Source of the DNA: Zygaena filipendulae
Lineage: Eukaryota > Arthropoda > Insecta > Lepidoptera > Zygaenidae
Length of the DNA: 64,000 nt
Assembly (NCBI GenBank): GCA_907165275.2
Contig: OU015670.1
Location: forward strand, 8,397,501-8,461,500
Direction: 5' to 3'
Shown one piece after another: positions 47,610-60,159 of the stretch. How positions within the stretch are numbered: position 1 is the stretch's first letter; the number at the start of each line of letters is the position of its first letter. Below the pieces are notes generated by a model that ran no database searches, was not told the DNA's origin, and saw nothing but the letters and a program-made list of their open reading frames with translations. A program made the translations under genes and the position numbers.

Positions 47610-49506
47610 TACAATGCAATGCAACATAATCGTGCCGTAGCTATCTGGCAGGTCGGTGCATTCAGATGCGCCTGTTTACAGATCTAGGTCACAAAGCAAT
47701 CAGGTCATGCATTGAGACTAACTGCCTAGCATTGCGTATAGCGGGAAAAAAATATGCCTATAATATTTTTTGTGACTTTAAAACTTCTATGAAAGCTTAG
47801 AGTTTTCTTTTCCAACCCAAAAATTTCAAGTCCATAAAAGATAAGAGATGAGATACAAAAGTATGGTCAACTGCTTTGCTTAGTGCAGCAGATATACTGC
47901 TCATGGTCAAAGAAACTGTTTCATAGTACTGAATAACATTTTAAGTTGAGAACTAAGTTAATACACTACCAAAAACAAATATCTACATATATTTCAAGGC
48001 TACCCAATCAAAGTCTGAATTGGTCTGAATCAATACACATTACACAAGCCTCAAGGCTCTCTGGCGATTTTTTTCTTGACGACTTGGCAAGTTTTTTTTT
48101 TAATCTAAAAAGAGCATTAGCCAGTAATGTAGCCCAAAGACGAAATGGAAAAGGTTTTATCGATAGAAAACGCGGGGACGTACCATCATGACCATAGTGC
48201 TAATAAAATGAGTAAATATTAAAAACGACTTAAAAATTATTATAAAAAAATATGTGTTAACTGACATTGCACGTATGTAGGTACAAAGGCAACGTTATTT
48301 GTTTATTCTGTTAAACTCAATAACAGCAACACTCCAATTTCTTGTAAAACGTCGTAAAAGCCAACAGACGGATTAAATTATCACGTCCTTTAGCTGCGGT
48401 TTCACCCGCGTCAATGTTGGGTTTCATCGGGGGTAAAAAGTTCTGCTCGAGTCGATACATCACTGTATTGCGACGTTATGGACAAACAAAATTGTTAGAT
48501 GATAGATTGTTGGGGTATTTAACCAATAGGATAGGCATAGGAAAGAAATATACAACGTGTTGATGAATTAACTGAAAACCTGATACTCCCCATTTAAAAA
48601 AATAAGCAATAATAATTATGATTAAAATATATTATATGTCGAAAAAATTTATACTTTAAGAGTTAAGTATTCAAAATAAGTTTGGAGGTGACCTATCTAC
48701 GAAATTCCAAGCGCTACGCCCGCGCGAATTTTTTTCTGCGGGTGGCGCGCGGCGTACGCGCCAAATATTGTCTTATAAATAATTTAGACATGGGCTTGTA
48801 AAAATGAAAAAAAAAAATCTATATTAAAACAGTGCAATAGATTCTCTAGTTGATTCTGGGCAAACTACTTTCTAGTTTTCAGTTAATTCATTAACACGTT
48901 GTATTTGTCTACTTAAGTCTTTATACACTATTAAGTATATATAGTTACTTTTACGCACGCGCAAAACGGCTATAATACGAGTTCACAACCAAAGGAATAC
49001 AGTTTTAAAAAGTCTTGGTCAAAACAGTCAGGTGAAAGCCAGTCGCACACTGTCTTCGCTAATATTATTATCCTTGCATAATGAAAGGTCAAGTCCTCCG
49101 CTACGTCTGTCTGTCTGTCTGTTCTTGATAAACTCAAAGACTAAACTGAACGGATTTTGACGCAGTTTTCACCAATAGATAAAGCGATGAATGAGCATGG
49201 TTTTGGTATATATTTTGTCAAGGTTTTGTATAAATTGGTTTAAATGTAATGTAATATTTCCGACACTTCCAACAATTATTGTTGGACTAGCTGTTTCCCG
49301 CAGTTTCACCGGCGATAAGTTGAGAGTTCCTGCGGAAATGCCGGGATAAAAAGTAATCTCTGAAACAACTGAACCGATTCTAAAAATGCATTCACTGATA
49401 GAAAGCTACACTATCCCGGTGACATAGAATAAATACATTATCCTGGAATCCCGCGGTTTCCTGAAGGAATACTGTAGCTATTTGCTGTATGGTTTACGAA
49501 GTAGTT

Positions 49507-49709
49507 CAGCGGGGTTAGCCAATTTAACATTCTACCATCGTTAACGCATAGAAAACATAAGTAACGAATCGTCATGCCACTCGGTCAGTCAATCAAAACT
49601 CTAGTTTTCAAGTGGTCACGTAAAGCTAGAGTTTTGATTGGCTAACCAAAGTTTTCTATTCTAGTTTTCTATGCGTTAACGATTGTAGAATGTCAACTTG
49701 GCTAACCCC
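49507..49709. mobile_element. Long-foldback MITE, copy 2
   Basis: About 95% like the copy at 29695-29900, from cagcggggttagccaat to ttggctaacccc. Same near-complete palindromic structure and non-coding. Confidence 0.8.
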
Positions 49710-50409
49710 ACGGGGCCTTATTTTACTAGCTATTTCTTGTTGTAACCACTGATTTTTTGTGTAGGTGCAAATACGAAAGTACGAGATTACAATAATATTT
49801 GTGGGCTAAATCCCACAGTGACGATCAAGCGGTTCAAATTATTTAAGGGCGGAGGCAAGTTGATTGATACTTTAGTCCTAAACGGTCCGGACAAGCATCG
49901 ACGGCGCGGCGTTCAGTGAAAGTTCACAATTTTCCGAACGATCGAACACTGATGGGAAAGTGTGGGTAGATATAGAGGTTTTTTTTTTATGTTGCGTAAA
50001 CAGCCAAATCAGAAGTATGTACATAGACGTAGGATTTTAGTGTTAATACATGGGAGTTGTGTTTACATAGAGCTTCATTTTTACACCTTTTTTATCTGTT
50101 TAAATTTTTTAGCTTCTAATTGATTCACAATGGAATTCATTTTTTAGTTTATATAATATATGCAAATCGATTTTTATGGAGTAAACTCAAAAAAATTAAA
50201 AAAGCAGTTATAATTTTAGTTCATGGTTAATTATTCACAGCTGATCAGCCGCACCTATGAAAGACGGAAGCTGCTGCTTGTAAATTTTGGAACTTATAGG
50301 CAGGAATATAAGTAGATAGGTACGTATATTACACTAGTAGGTGCCAAATATAGCTTTTAGGACCTTTAGAAAAAATATCAATAGGAAAAGTCGCAGTCTG
50401 CACAATCGT

Positions 50410-50545
50410 TATCATTGGGAGCCAGGCCACGTGACCACACCTGCGAGCTCCGTTATCATTTTGACAGGTCGACAGCACGCATGCGCGTCGTCCCGCCAAC
50501 ACCAACATGGCCGCCGCGTTGTCATGACAACCCGTCGTATGTAGG
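50410..50545. promoter_or_regulatory. Candidate CpG-rich promoter / first-exon patch
   Basis: In AT-rich surroundings this 135-bp patch has an E-box CACGTG (50429-50434), an NRF1-like GCATGCGCG (50479-50487) and a YY1/Pho-like ACATGGCCGCC (50505-50515). On the minus strand an ATG-initiated open frame of about 59 codons crosses it. Its orientation and position upstream of orb2 would fit a distal promoter. The motifs are seen; the function is inference. Confidence 0.35.
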
Positions 50546-51382
50546 GCAAGCCCTAGATGACCTATTTAAGGTGACGCCCAGGATATTTATAAATATTTCA
50601 CCTAAAACGGTCAGTTAATTTGGATGTCTAGATGTAACATTAGAAACAAGATGGCAGCAGTGTATAATTAGTAGAAAAATAAAATATTAACAAAACTCCA
50701 CCAAGACTCTACATACTTAGTTACTGTTGTTGATAGATTTGGATCACGTACCTACCCCATGCGTAGTTATTGTAACTACCTACTCTGTTTTAGCGGCATC
50801 AAAAATAACCCCATTATAAAAATATATCACATTCGTGGGATATCAGTTATATTAGCAGATACTTATTAAAACTTTTATTAATATACATCATATAATCAAA
50901 TAAAAAAAAAAACACTTACCATAGTACGTCATATTTCCAACTAAGTGTCCGTTCATCATCATTAAGCTTATTTATTTTGCACTTGTGCACTTTGGAACTT
51001 CAAATTAAAAAGTTTTTTTATAAAAAATTAAACTTAACACTTCACCACATCACAACAATTTTACCTAATTACTGTAGAAATAAGACAAACTAGAACACAA
51101 TTCACGAGATTGAAGAATAAATCGTTTTGTTATGAAAGTTAACGAAATTTTAGATTGGAAATTATAATATATGCAGTGGCAATTCATTAAGCGTTACCTT
51201 CCCCTAAGAACCTGAACTAAAGTGACGATGCAACTATGATTGTGAAATTTGTAAATCAAATTATACTGGGGGCACACTGAGGGCCCGTGTTATTTGCTAT
51301 CTCTTGTTTAAGGCATTATTTATTTATTTATTTATTTATTTATCCACAAATACATATACAATATGACTTATATCTTATTTAA

Positions 51383-51571
51383 TCTTCTAATATATATAAA
51401 TCACGTGTCACGTTGTTTGTCCGCGATGGACTCCGAAACTACTGAATCGATCGTGATGAAATTTGGTCACTATTTTGTATTTGGCCCAACTTAAAAGATA
51501 GGATAGTTTTTATCCCGGAATTCCCGCGGGAACTTCGAATTTCCCACGGGTAAAACCACGGGGGAACGGCT
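51383..51571 (+). mobile_element. Degraded Helitron
   Basis: Starts tcttctaatatatataaatc and carries ggaattcccgcgggaactt and a terminal hairpin-like cacgggtaaaaccacgg. The end has decayed to acggctat in place of ACAGCTAGT. Confidence 0.65.
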
Positions 51572-52097
51572 ATCTCTGGACCTACTGAACCGATTTTGAA
51601 AATTCTTTCACTTATAGAAAGCTACAGTGATCCTGAGTGACATAAGGTACTTTAGATCGCGGAATTCCCGCGGGAACTCCAAAGTTATAACCTTAAGGAT
51701 TCTTTAAATCTTTTTGAAAAAAAAAATAATATTAAACGTCAACACCTAAGGCTTCATGAAAGTAATAAAAAATAAATTGGCGGCGCAGTTCGGCAATATA
51801 TCTGAAAACTACAATGGGTGTCAAAATGTATTATATTGTATCCACGACATTGTGAGCCAGTGATGTAGGTAACGTTACATCGAATCGATATCGACAACCT
51901 ATCAATGAGGATGACAATAAGGATGAATTTGAAGCGCCCGTAGCTGTTCTTTTATCAAGATTTTTTCTTAACACTTATAACCAAAATATACCTACTTAGA
52001 TAGTAGGTATATTTACATAGATGTAAGTATAGATACTAGGTATAACTTTTCCTAGAACTTACTCGGATATGTCAACATAGGTACCTACTTATTTATT

Positions 52098-52278
52098 AAA
52101 AACTACCACGTCAATTTTGGAGTTCCCGCGGGAATTCCGTGATAAAAACCCTATGTCCTTCTCTGTATCCCTGACAATGTGTATACAAAATTTCATGACG
52201 ATCCGTTGACCCGTTGAGGCGTGAAAGCGTAACAAACAAACAAACTCAATTTCGCATTTTAATATTAGTAAAGATAGG
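52098..52278 (-). mobile_element. Partial Helitron
   Basis: The minus strand reads from ctatctttactaatatt through gtttgtttgttacgctttc and ggaattcccgcgggaactcc. The CTAG end has decayed or been lost. Confidence 0.65.
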
Positions 52279-52849
52279 TACTTAAATTGCACTGTGGATT
52301 ATTTAATTAATTTTATTATTTTGTTATTATTATATTATAATTTAGTATATTAAATATACGATGGTTTCATTGTCGGGTCCGACAGTCGTTATTCAGGTAT
52401 TTTGTGCCACAAGAGCAAAATTCTTTTTATTTGCAGTGTATGAAGTTCGAATCCAGAATAAAGAAAATATCCAAATTATTGAGAAAAGATAGAATTGTTA
52501 AAAATTTACGTTTTTCAAGAATTTTCAATTTTCAAGCAACATTTATGAAGAGAGCAAGAGAGAAACGACAAAAGTAATCCCTCGATAACACTTTATTTTG
52601 GGAAAAAAGTGTCATACATATTACTCGGGGATATTGTTGCAGTGTATCTATCAGTGAAAGAATTTTCAGAATCGGTTCAATAGTTTCAGAGATTATCTCC
52701 TACAAACAAACTTTTCCTCTATATTCCGGGATAAAAAGTAAGTACCTACCCTACATGTCACTCAGAAATACTGTAGCTTCTTAAAAGTTAAAAAAAAAAA
52801 CTTAAAAACTGGTTCAGAAGTTTTTGAGTTTATGAAACAAATATATACA

Positions 52850-53108
52850 TCTATATCTATATCTATACAATACAATATATAAAATGATTTGTCCTGAATG
52901 ACTGATGGATCAAGGCACAGCCTAAACCGCTGATCGTAGAGACCTGAAACTTGGAGGGTGTGTTCTTTGTATGACTTAGGCATCCGATAAGAAAAGAATT
53001 TTTGAAAATTCAAGCCCTAAGGGGATGAAAAGGGGTTGCAAAGTTTGTATGGAACAATTCCGCGGGAACTTCGAAATTATCGCGGGTGAAACCGCGCGCG
53101 ACAGCTAG
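52850..53108 (+). mobile_element. Helitron with divergent interior
   Basis: Starts TCTATATCTATATCTATAC and ends CCGCGCGCGACAGCTAG/T with the usual hairpin. The middle (cctgaatgactgatggatca, aagccctaaggggatgaaaa) differs from the other copies, so it represents another subfamily. Confidence 0.75.
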
Positions 53109-53437
53109 TATATATACATATAAAAATCTTATCTTTTCTCTTTATTTATTAGTACTTATACAAGTTATAGAACTTAATAGTCCTTTTGTACAAAAAGGGG
53201 GAAGTAATTAATGACCCAATGATTATTCATGTGTTTACGTACATAAATTAAAGGCTTGAATGAAGTCGGCACTGAGAAATGTAAATTATTAATTCACGTG
53301 TGATTATTATATTAGAGGCGACTAATTACAACAAGCCGACCTCGCGGTCTGTGGGGACATGGATGTGTTAATTCTTTAGGATCGGCACAGATCAGGCTTT
53401 AGTTTAATAATACACATTTCCGCTCATTTATACTTTA

Positions 53438-53560
53438 CTAGCTGTGCCCCGCGGTTTCATCCGCGTGAGTTTTGGGATCAAGACGGACCTTTGCGGACAC
53501 AGGCAGAACAACCCGCCAAAGTTTCATCACAATCGGACCAATGGTTTCGAAACGCATGGA
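53438..53560 (-). mobile_element. Helitron 3'-end fragment
   Basis: The plus strand reads actagctgtgccccgcggtttcatccgcg, the reverse of the terminal hairpin and CTAG end. The 5' part is not recognisable. Confidence 0.65.
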
Positions 53561-54479
53561 GGACAGACATACAAACATTCATTTTTATTTATGAAGAAGA
53601 TTAATGAATTATATAAAATGATAATTATCTTTTGCTCTGTAAGTGTTGGGAAAATGTGAGCTGTGATTAGGCGATATAATGCGAGATAAAATATGTATGA
53701 ATTTTTAATCTGTCTGTCTGCTTGTCCAAAATTAGGCATTTAACTCGAAAATTAAAAATTCTGTTGACATGAAACGTTGACGTTGTAGTTATTGACTTTG
53801 AAATTAACGTATGGACTACTTTTTATCTGACTTCAGACCGATCGAAGAGTGCTTGTGTGTTTGTGTCCATGTTTAATTAGATAATTATGTACCTAGTACG
53901 TACACGTACAGTGTACACGCACAATTTTTTTTAATAGTACGAAAAATGCAATAGTCAGAAGTAGTGTATAGTCAGTGCAATAATGATATTATATTCTTGA
54001 AAACTTATGTTTGTCTTTGAATTTTTTTATTTATAAAATAGTAGCAATCAAACATTTACAATTGACAAATTTAGGTCAGATAAATAAAATCGACAAGTTG
54101 CGAAAATACTTCGTTGAGTTTGATAACTTTAACTATCAATGTTCATATTACGTATAATTATGTCTACGCCAATCCTAAAAGCAGAAGTCGGCAAAGGGGT
54201 AACGGAGCGCGGCGGTAGCAAATAAAAGGATATCAAATCCGAAAGCTCTATGATAGTAAACTTTTGCTTACTACAATAATTTTCTCAAAAGAAGGGGTCG
54301 TAATATTTAAAATAACTACCTACCTTTTCAGAAACTTTTTATTTTCAAGAAGTTCTATATGTTTCTAGTTGAAATCGTTATGTAGAGCGCGGATTCATTC
54401 GAAAAACAAAGCAGACGTCGTTAAATAATATCATCAAGCTCCATTTAAGGGTAGTGTATAATGATTGTTGGATCCAAAG
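53561..54479. other. AT-rich DNA, nothing recognised
   Basis: No repeat family or coding exon that I can support. Confidence 0.4.
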
Positions 54480-54730
54480 CTAATAATAATAATAATAATC
54501 CACATCACAACACACAGATCTACTTGATCCCACAGTAAGCTATTATTAGCTTGTGTCGTGGAAACCAAGCAAACGTGGTATATACTACATAGAATTACTT
54601 ATATATTATACTATAGATATATAAACCCACCCTGTGTTCATCACACAAAGTCCACCCCCACCGGGAATCGAACCCGGAACCCCTTGATTAGCGGGTAGGC
54701 ATGGTGACCTCTGCGCCAAACGGGTCGTCG
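54480..54730 (-). repeat. tRNA-headed SINE-like repeat with (ATT)n tail, copy 1
   Basis: In minus sense it starts in a tRNA-like head with an A box (TGGCGCAGAGG) and B box (GGGTTCGATTCCCGG, plus 54660-54674). It passes through ccacgacacaagctaataat and gatctgtgtgttgtgatgtg and ends in an (ATT)n tail at 54482-54499. It is copied at 62300-62578 and in part at 59533-59590. The structure is that of a SINE with an internal RNA polymerase III promoter. Confidence 0.7.
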
Positions 54731-55041
54731 ATAAACACGCAGGTTTTGGTCGTAAAGTGCCAGTTTTCAAACACTTTGATTAACATCCATAACTACAACA
54801 ACTAAAAGGCTTCAACTAATCTAGCCCCGGCCCTCTGAATGTGTCTCACGCAACTAAATGGACCATGAAATTTGCATCAGTTGATCAAAGTTTATTATAA
54901 CTTCTGAGTAAATTAGATCAGAAAGCGAAAGTAAATGTATCATTAACAATACACCCAATAAGTATAACTGAAAAACAAACCAGACAAATGCGAGTCGGAC
55001 TCGCCCACCGAGGGTTCCGTACAAATTTGTAGGTACTTAAA

Positions 55042-55221
55042 TCCTACTAATATTATAAATGTGAAAGTGTGAATGTTTGTTACTCAATCACGCAAAAACG
55101 GCTGAACGGATTTGGATAAAATTTGGCATGCACATTGTCAGGGGTACATAGGGTACTTTTTATCCCGGAATTCCCGCGGGAACTACGAAATTACGTGGGT
55201 GAAACCACGGGGCACAGCTAG
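55042..55221 (+). mobile_element. Short Helitron, well preserved
   Basis: 180 bp from TCCTACTAATATTATAAATG to GGGGCACAGCTAG followed by T, with ggaattcccgcgggaacta and a terminal hairpin. Preceded by A, as expected for A/T insertion. Confidence 0.85.
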
Positions 55222-56264
55222 TAATATTATTAATCGTTCAGGAATCGAGATCCGCAGTGTTTTTCTGAGCTTTTCCCGAAATTCAGTTATAAAAAGCTAT
55301 TATTTTTTATCATTTAATTACATATACCTAATATAGTTTTCAGATTTATCCCTGTACTTGTAGTATAAGACGACATTACTTTCATTTCATAGTTTCATGT
55401 CAACGGAAAGTACCAAAGTCTGTAAAGGAAATTCCTTTGACTTATCTGCTATACAATAATTCTTGTAAGTTGTATTCTTGTAAACGAAATGGCCAAGTCA
55501 CATATTTTGACTAAGGTGTAGACTGTAGAGTTTGTGAAGTTAGGCCTTGTAAAGTTAGGGCGTGTAGAGTTAGAAGTTTGGCTCTACATAAGATCTGATG
55601 ACTTTTTGCCACTGCGACTCATATGGTCTCGTCTTGGCACTATTTTACATGAAAATGTTGTTTGGTGGGATTACATTATACTAGCTGGTCCCTGTGTCTG
55701 TACCCGCATGATTTCTGAAAGAGCCTAATAATTGATAATTCAGAATACAATTAGTTATCTCAATTCCAAATAACATCCAACATTCCAAAATCCGTCAAGC
55801 CGTTGAAGCGTGAAAGAGTAGGTAGCAAAAAAAAACTCAACTACTCACGCATGCGTTTACAAACAATTTCATTTATAAAATTAGTGTGATGTGATAATTG
55901 AATAAGAAGTTTTGTACTTATTACAATATAACATAAACTTTATAAACTGAGCGAAAATCTATTCGCCTATGATACCTACGTCAGTATAAATTTGATTTAA
56001 TTAAGTGCAAGTAGGTTGTTATTTACTGTATAGCTTTAGACTACGAAACTTCTGTTCAAAGCTTTTCCAAAAAATCCAACAGAAACTGTGGAAAAGATAA
56101 TAATAAATATTATTCTATTGGAATGAATTTTATTTTACCTATTGGAATAAATAAATTATTCTATTGAATAAATATTTCTCTATTGGAAGAATAAATCCTA
56201 ATTTCTATACTGTAAGATATTATAAAATGTAAAAGATCGTGAAGAAGTTTATATATTTGTTAAT

Positions 56265-56440
56265 TTTTAACCGACTTCCCAAAAAGGAGGAGGTTCTCAA
56301 TTCGACGCGTATTGTTATTATTATTTTTTGTATGTTTGTTACCTCAGAACTGCGTGAACCGATTTTGATGATTCTTTTCCGAAACCAGCTATCATATTTT
56401 TAAAAAGGCACAGAGTTATTCATGTTACTATTTTATCGAT
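56265..56440 (+). repeat. Lepidopteran 'CCGACTTCC..AAAGGAGGAGG' repeat
   Basis: aaccgacttcccaaaaagga then ggaggttctcaattcgacg and cgtgaaccgattttgatgat. This is a familiar high-copy lepidopteran repeat; degraded versions lie at about 11530, 29090 (inverted) and 37320 (inverted). Confidence 0.65.
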
Positions 56441-56784
56441 AGGTAGGAGTATATTATTTTCGTGGTTTCCGCAATAAAAATAGTCTTAAATATACATAAT
56501 TATTATAACAATGTAACCTTTTAAAAATTAAAACTAACTTTGAACTTTAAACGTACGGTCATTTGAAATGAATATTTTATCATTGAGGTCGTTCATTTTA
56601 TTCGAAGCAATTTCTACGGGATTATTCGATCTGCTTTTTAAATTCGGCATTCGGGCGAATTTAAAAAGCAAAATAGGTACTATTATATCATATACTATTT
56701 GAGTGTCGGCATCTACCACGCCTTGGGCGAAATATATTAAAAGGGCCTTCGACAACAAACACAATATTGTTAAACAAAATAGAA

Positions 56785-57391
56785 TTTTTCATTACTCATA
56801 CTCGGAAAGTAGGTCTGAAGTTGCCTGAGAAGCGGGTTGAAAGTAACCCTTTTCAGCCCTAGGGAGAATCGCTTTCAACTGACAACTGTCAAATTATTAA
56901 AAAAAAACTAGGTCTATTTTCACATTTCTATTGAACCATGTTTCAACTTTCTATACAGCCAGCGCGATGTAAAATTGAAATAACGTAAAGTTTAAGTAGG
57001 TATTAATTAAAATAAAATTCACTCACTTTTTCTTAAGCTAATTCCTATTTATATTTTTTTATTTTCTTTAATTAATAATTAAAGATAATATTTTTTTTTA
57101 GTTCGCCACAATGTAAATAAAAAATACTGGCTGAATAGCTAGCCGGCCAAAGAAAAAGAAATAGGTGGGAAAGTGTCAAGCGACTATCCGATCTTCACTC
57201 ATTTTTTCTTTAGCTAATTCCTATTTTTATTTTGACTTTCCTTGCATTCGTAATGAAAAGCACAGTGTTACCCTCGGGAGAAAGACTTATTTAGTCCCTC
57301 GATCTATAGGCGCCCTCGCTACGCTCGGGCGCCAAACCCCGTCTCGGGACTAAATAAGTTACTTTCACCCCTAGGATAACAATGTACTATT
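56785..57391. mobile_element. 613-bp-type element, inverted copy 2
   Basis: Near-identical reverse complement of 22108-22720 (about 95% by eye, with small indels in poly-A or poly-T runs). It carries the same terminal palindrome (acttatttagtccc...ggactaaataagt, 57285-57358). Confidence 0.8.
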
Positions 57392-58269
57392 GCTTTTAAA
57401 TATCATTGATGGATATGCATAGGTATTAGGTACATATTGGTTTATACTGTTTCCAATGCAAGCAAAAAACAACACGAAGTGCGTGCAATATTAAACAAAA
57501 TAAACATCAAATCCAATAATAATTAATTACCAATAAAGATAAGTTCAGATGTCAACCTTTAATAAAAAATGCATAAAAATATCAATAAAACCAAAGGAGT
57601 AGATATTATTGAATAAAAACATAGTTGCGGATCGATAACAATTAATTTATCGGACCTTGACACGTACGTTCATTCGTGAAGAGCGTTCGTGCTTTATCGA
57701 TTCATCGCTGGCTATCGACATTGGCACATCACTAGTGTTGCGTAACGGCTTTCGCAACGCAAAGCGCATCACTCAAGGCTGTACGAGTGTTAAGTCTTTG
57801 CTACTACACTAATTTTTTTTGTTGACGAATATAAACTATATTGTTTTGCATTTTCGTTTTTTTTTTGGTACGCTACAACTTTTCGCGTTCTATGTATATT
57901 ATGACGGATTGTTTTGCAATATACCTACGCTTCGGTGAGTCGTACGTAGACTGTAGCACAAATAATATACCTAAAATAATACACGACGAAATAGCGACAA
58001 AAAATATTTTGTAACATAAATTTTATTTAGTGCATAAATCTTTATAATATTATAAACAATATTTATTATTTATTTATTTTGTAGTTCGCCGCGGATTCAC
58101 CTATCTATCGATTTATAATCTATCTATAAACTACCTTTCTGTCAAATTTCATCTTCATAAGTCAAGTAGTTTTCGAAATTTCGATTTTGCCATAAATATA
58201 GTTTCAGTAGCTTTCCGCGCTATCACCCACATTATTTTCGGAGTTCCCATTGGCATTAAACATAATAAT
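57392..58269. other. Non-coding stretch with DRE-like sites
   Basis: AT-rich. At 57630-57760 there is a cluster of atcgat/atcgata-like sequences and cactagtgttgcgtaacggc, which I take for the end of another repeat. No exon seen. Confidence 0.35.
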
Positions 58270-58990
58270 AAGAATAGCTGTTCTCCCGCGGTTTCACCCG
58301 CGGTAATTTCGGAGATCCCACGGGAACTCCGGGATAAGACAAACCCTGTGACACTGAGTAACACTGTAGCTTTCTATTGGTAAAATAATTTTTAAAATCG
58401 GTTCAGTAGATCAAGAGATGACCCCCTACAACGTCACTTCTTATCCCGAAATTCCCGCGGGAATTCCGAAATTACCGCGTGTGAAACCATGGGGGAACAG
58501 CTAGTACCGTTATAAAGAGCTCCTGCGGGAATCCTGAAATTGACGTGAGTGAAACCGCGGGGACACCAGCTAATGGGAAAGTTTGATTGTTTGTTTGTTA
58601 CGCTTTCACACCTTAACGGCTCAACCGATTAACATAGAATTTTGCATACATGTTGTCAGGGGTACTTAAAAGGTCATAGGGTACCTTTTATCCCAGAATT
58701 TCCGCAGGAACTCTGAAATTAATGCGACCCGCACCTGCATGAAATTTTGTATAGGTGCGACACATTTTCAGGGGCAGAGAAAAGGAAAAAGGGTACTCGT
58801 TTCCCGGAATTCCCGCGGGATCTCTAAAATAACGTGGTTTAGTGATTTTAAACCAATCACAATAAAGGGTTTATTAAATCAACATTTGATACTAATCTCT
58901 TTTGTAGTTTTTTTGATGGTTTATATATCAAAACTAGCTGTCCCCCGCGGTTTCACCCGCGGTAATTTCGGAGTCGTCACTCGTTTCAAA
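58270..58990. mobile_element. Cluster of nested Helitron fragments
   Basis: At least four Helitron ends in both orientations: a minus copy from 58272, a plus 3' end at about 58441-58503 (ggggaacagctagt), a second plus end near 58504-58572 (ccagctaatg), an open plus body to about 58840, and a minus end from 58935 (actagctgtcccccgcgg). Repeated insertion into the same family is the simplest reading. Confidence 0.6.
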
Positions 58991-59187
58991 AGTCGTCAAC
59001 ATTCCTATTCACAAACTTTACCTCTTTATGATATGATTACAGAAGAAAAAAAATATAGACTGTACTTCTTCGAAACAATAGGTACACAGTTACCTTGTCG
59101 GGTCAGGGCTCCGCTGTAGGTTTAGTGTCACTTTGCACAATGGTTGAACTTGTTACCGCGGTTCGGATTGTGGATATTACTTGTTTT

Positions 59188-59645
59188 TAGGATTCCGTAC
59201 CCAAAGGGTAAAACGGGACCCTATTACTAAGACTTCGCTGTCCGTCCGTCCGTCTGTACGTCTGTCACCAGGTTATATCTCATGAATCATGATATTTAGA
59301 CAGTTGTAATTTTTACAGATGTATTTCTGTTGCCGCTTTAACAATAAATAATAAAAAAACAGAATCAAATAAATATTGAAGAGGGACTCCCATACAACGA
59401 ACGTGATTTTTTTGCTCGTTTTTGCTCGATATTGTTATCAATATATGCAACAGTTAGAAGTATTCACAGAATATTTAGTTATTAGATATTATATTCCCTT
59501 TAAAAATAAATAATTAAATTAAAATAAAACAAGTATTGTTGGATCAAGTAGATCTGTGTGTTGTGAAGTGGATTATTATTATTATTTAAGGGGGGAGGCG
59601 GGGGGGAACCCTTCGTGCGCGAGTCCGCCTCGCACTTGGCCGGTT
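59188..59645 (+). repeat. Lepidopteran dispersed repeat 'GATTCCGTACCC...GCGAGTCCG'
   Basis: Begins ggattccgtacccaaagggt and ends cttcgtgcgcgagtccgcct...ttggccggttt. I recognise this as a very common lepidopteran repeat (tcgctgtccgtccgtccgtc block included). It is interrupted by the SINE tail fragment at 59533-59590. A short related piece (cgagtcggactcgcccaccg...gggttccgta) lies at 54968-55022. Confidence 0.65.
59533..59590 (+). repeat. SINE tail fragment
   Basis: ttggatcaagtagatctgtg, ttgtgaagtgg and an (ATT)n tail: only the 3' third of the tRNA-headed SINE, in plus orientation. It sits inside a different repeat (59188-59645). Confidence 0.7.
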
Positions 59646-59790
59646 TCTTGTTTGTTTGTTACGCTTTAACGCCTTATCTACTCAACTGGTCATCATGAAA
59701 TGCAAAAACGTTGTCAGAGGTATAGAAAAGGATATTAAGCACTGTTTATCCCGGAGTCCCGGAATTTCCGCAGGAACACCGAAATTATCT
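59646..59790 (+). mobile_element. Helitron body fragment ending in a (TTATC)n microsatellite
   Basis: Has gtttgtttgttacgctttaa, cgttgtcagaggtatagaaa and ggaatttccgcaggaacacc, then passes into about five TTATC repeats (59784-59812) in place of its 3' end. Association of this family with microsatellites is known in Lepidoptera. Confidence 0.65.
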
Positions 59791-60159
59791 TATCTTATCT
59801 TATCTTATCTTAAATTAATAGGTTCGAGGAAATCGGGAAACCAAGGTTCAGATTGGTCGTGGGTCAGCATCAAAAATCTATACATATACTAAAATTGTAA
59901 CAAATCGATGTCTGTACATGGGAGATAAATAAGAAAAAATAAATTTAGGCGACTCCATGAGTGATATAGAAGCCAAAAATACAGTTTTTAGAATTTTTGT
60001 CTGTCTGTCTGTATGTTCGTATTCGTACTACGCAAAAACTGCTGCACAAAATTGAATGCGTTTTTTTGTTGTATTGTTATGGGTCTAACTTAGATACTCA
60101 TGTTTCGATTTTTTCGAAATTTCATCGGGAACTCGAGATATTAAAAAAAATGCTGGTCA

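Larger units (their letters stand above)
47610..51380. other. AT-rich stretch with Helitron fragments and one MITE; no gene recognised
   Basis: Partial Helitron tails lie at about 48393-48425 and 49290-49470, a (GTCT)n run at about 49108-49122, the MITE at 49507-49709, and a CpG-rich patch at 50410-50545 described separately. Open frames here are short and motif-free. Confidence 0.4.
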
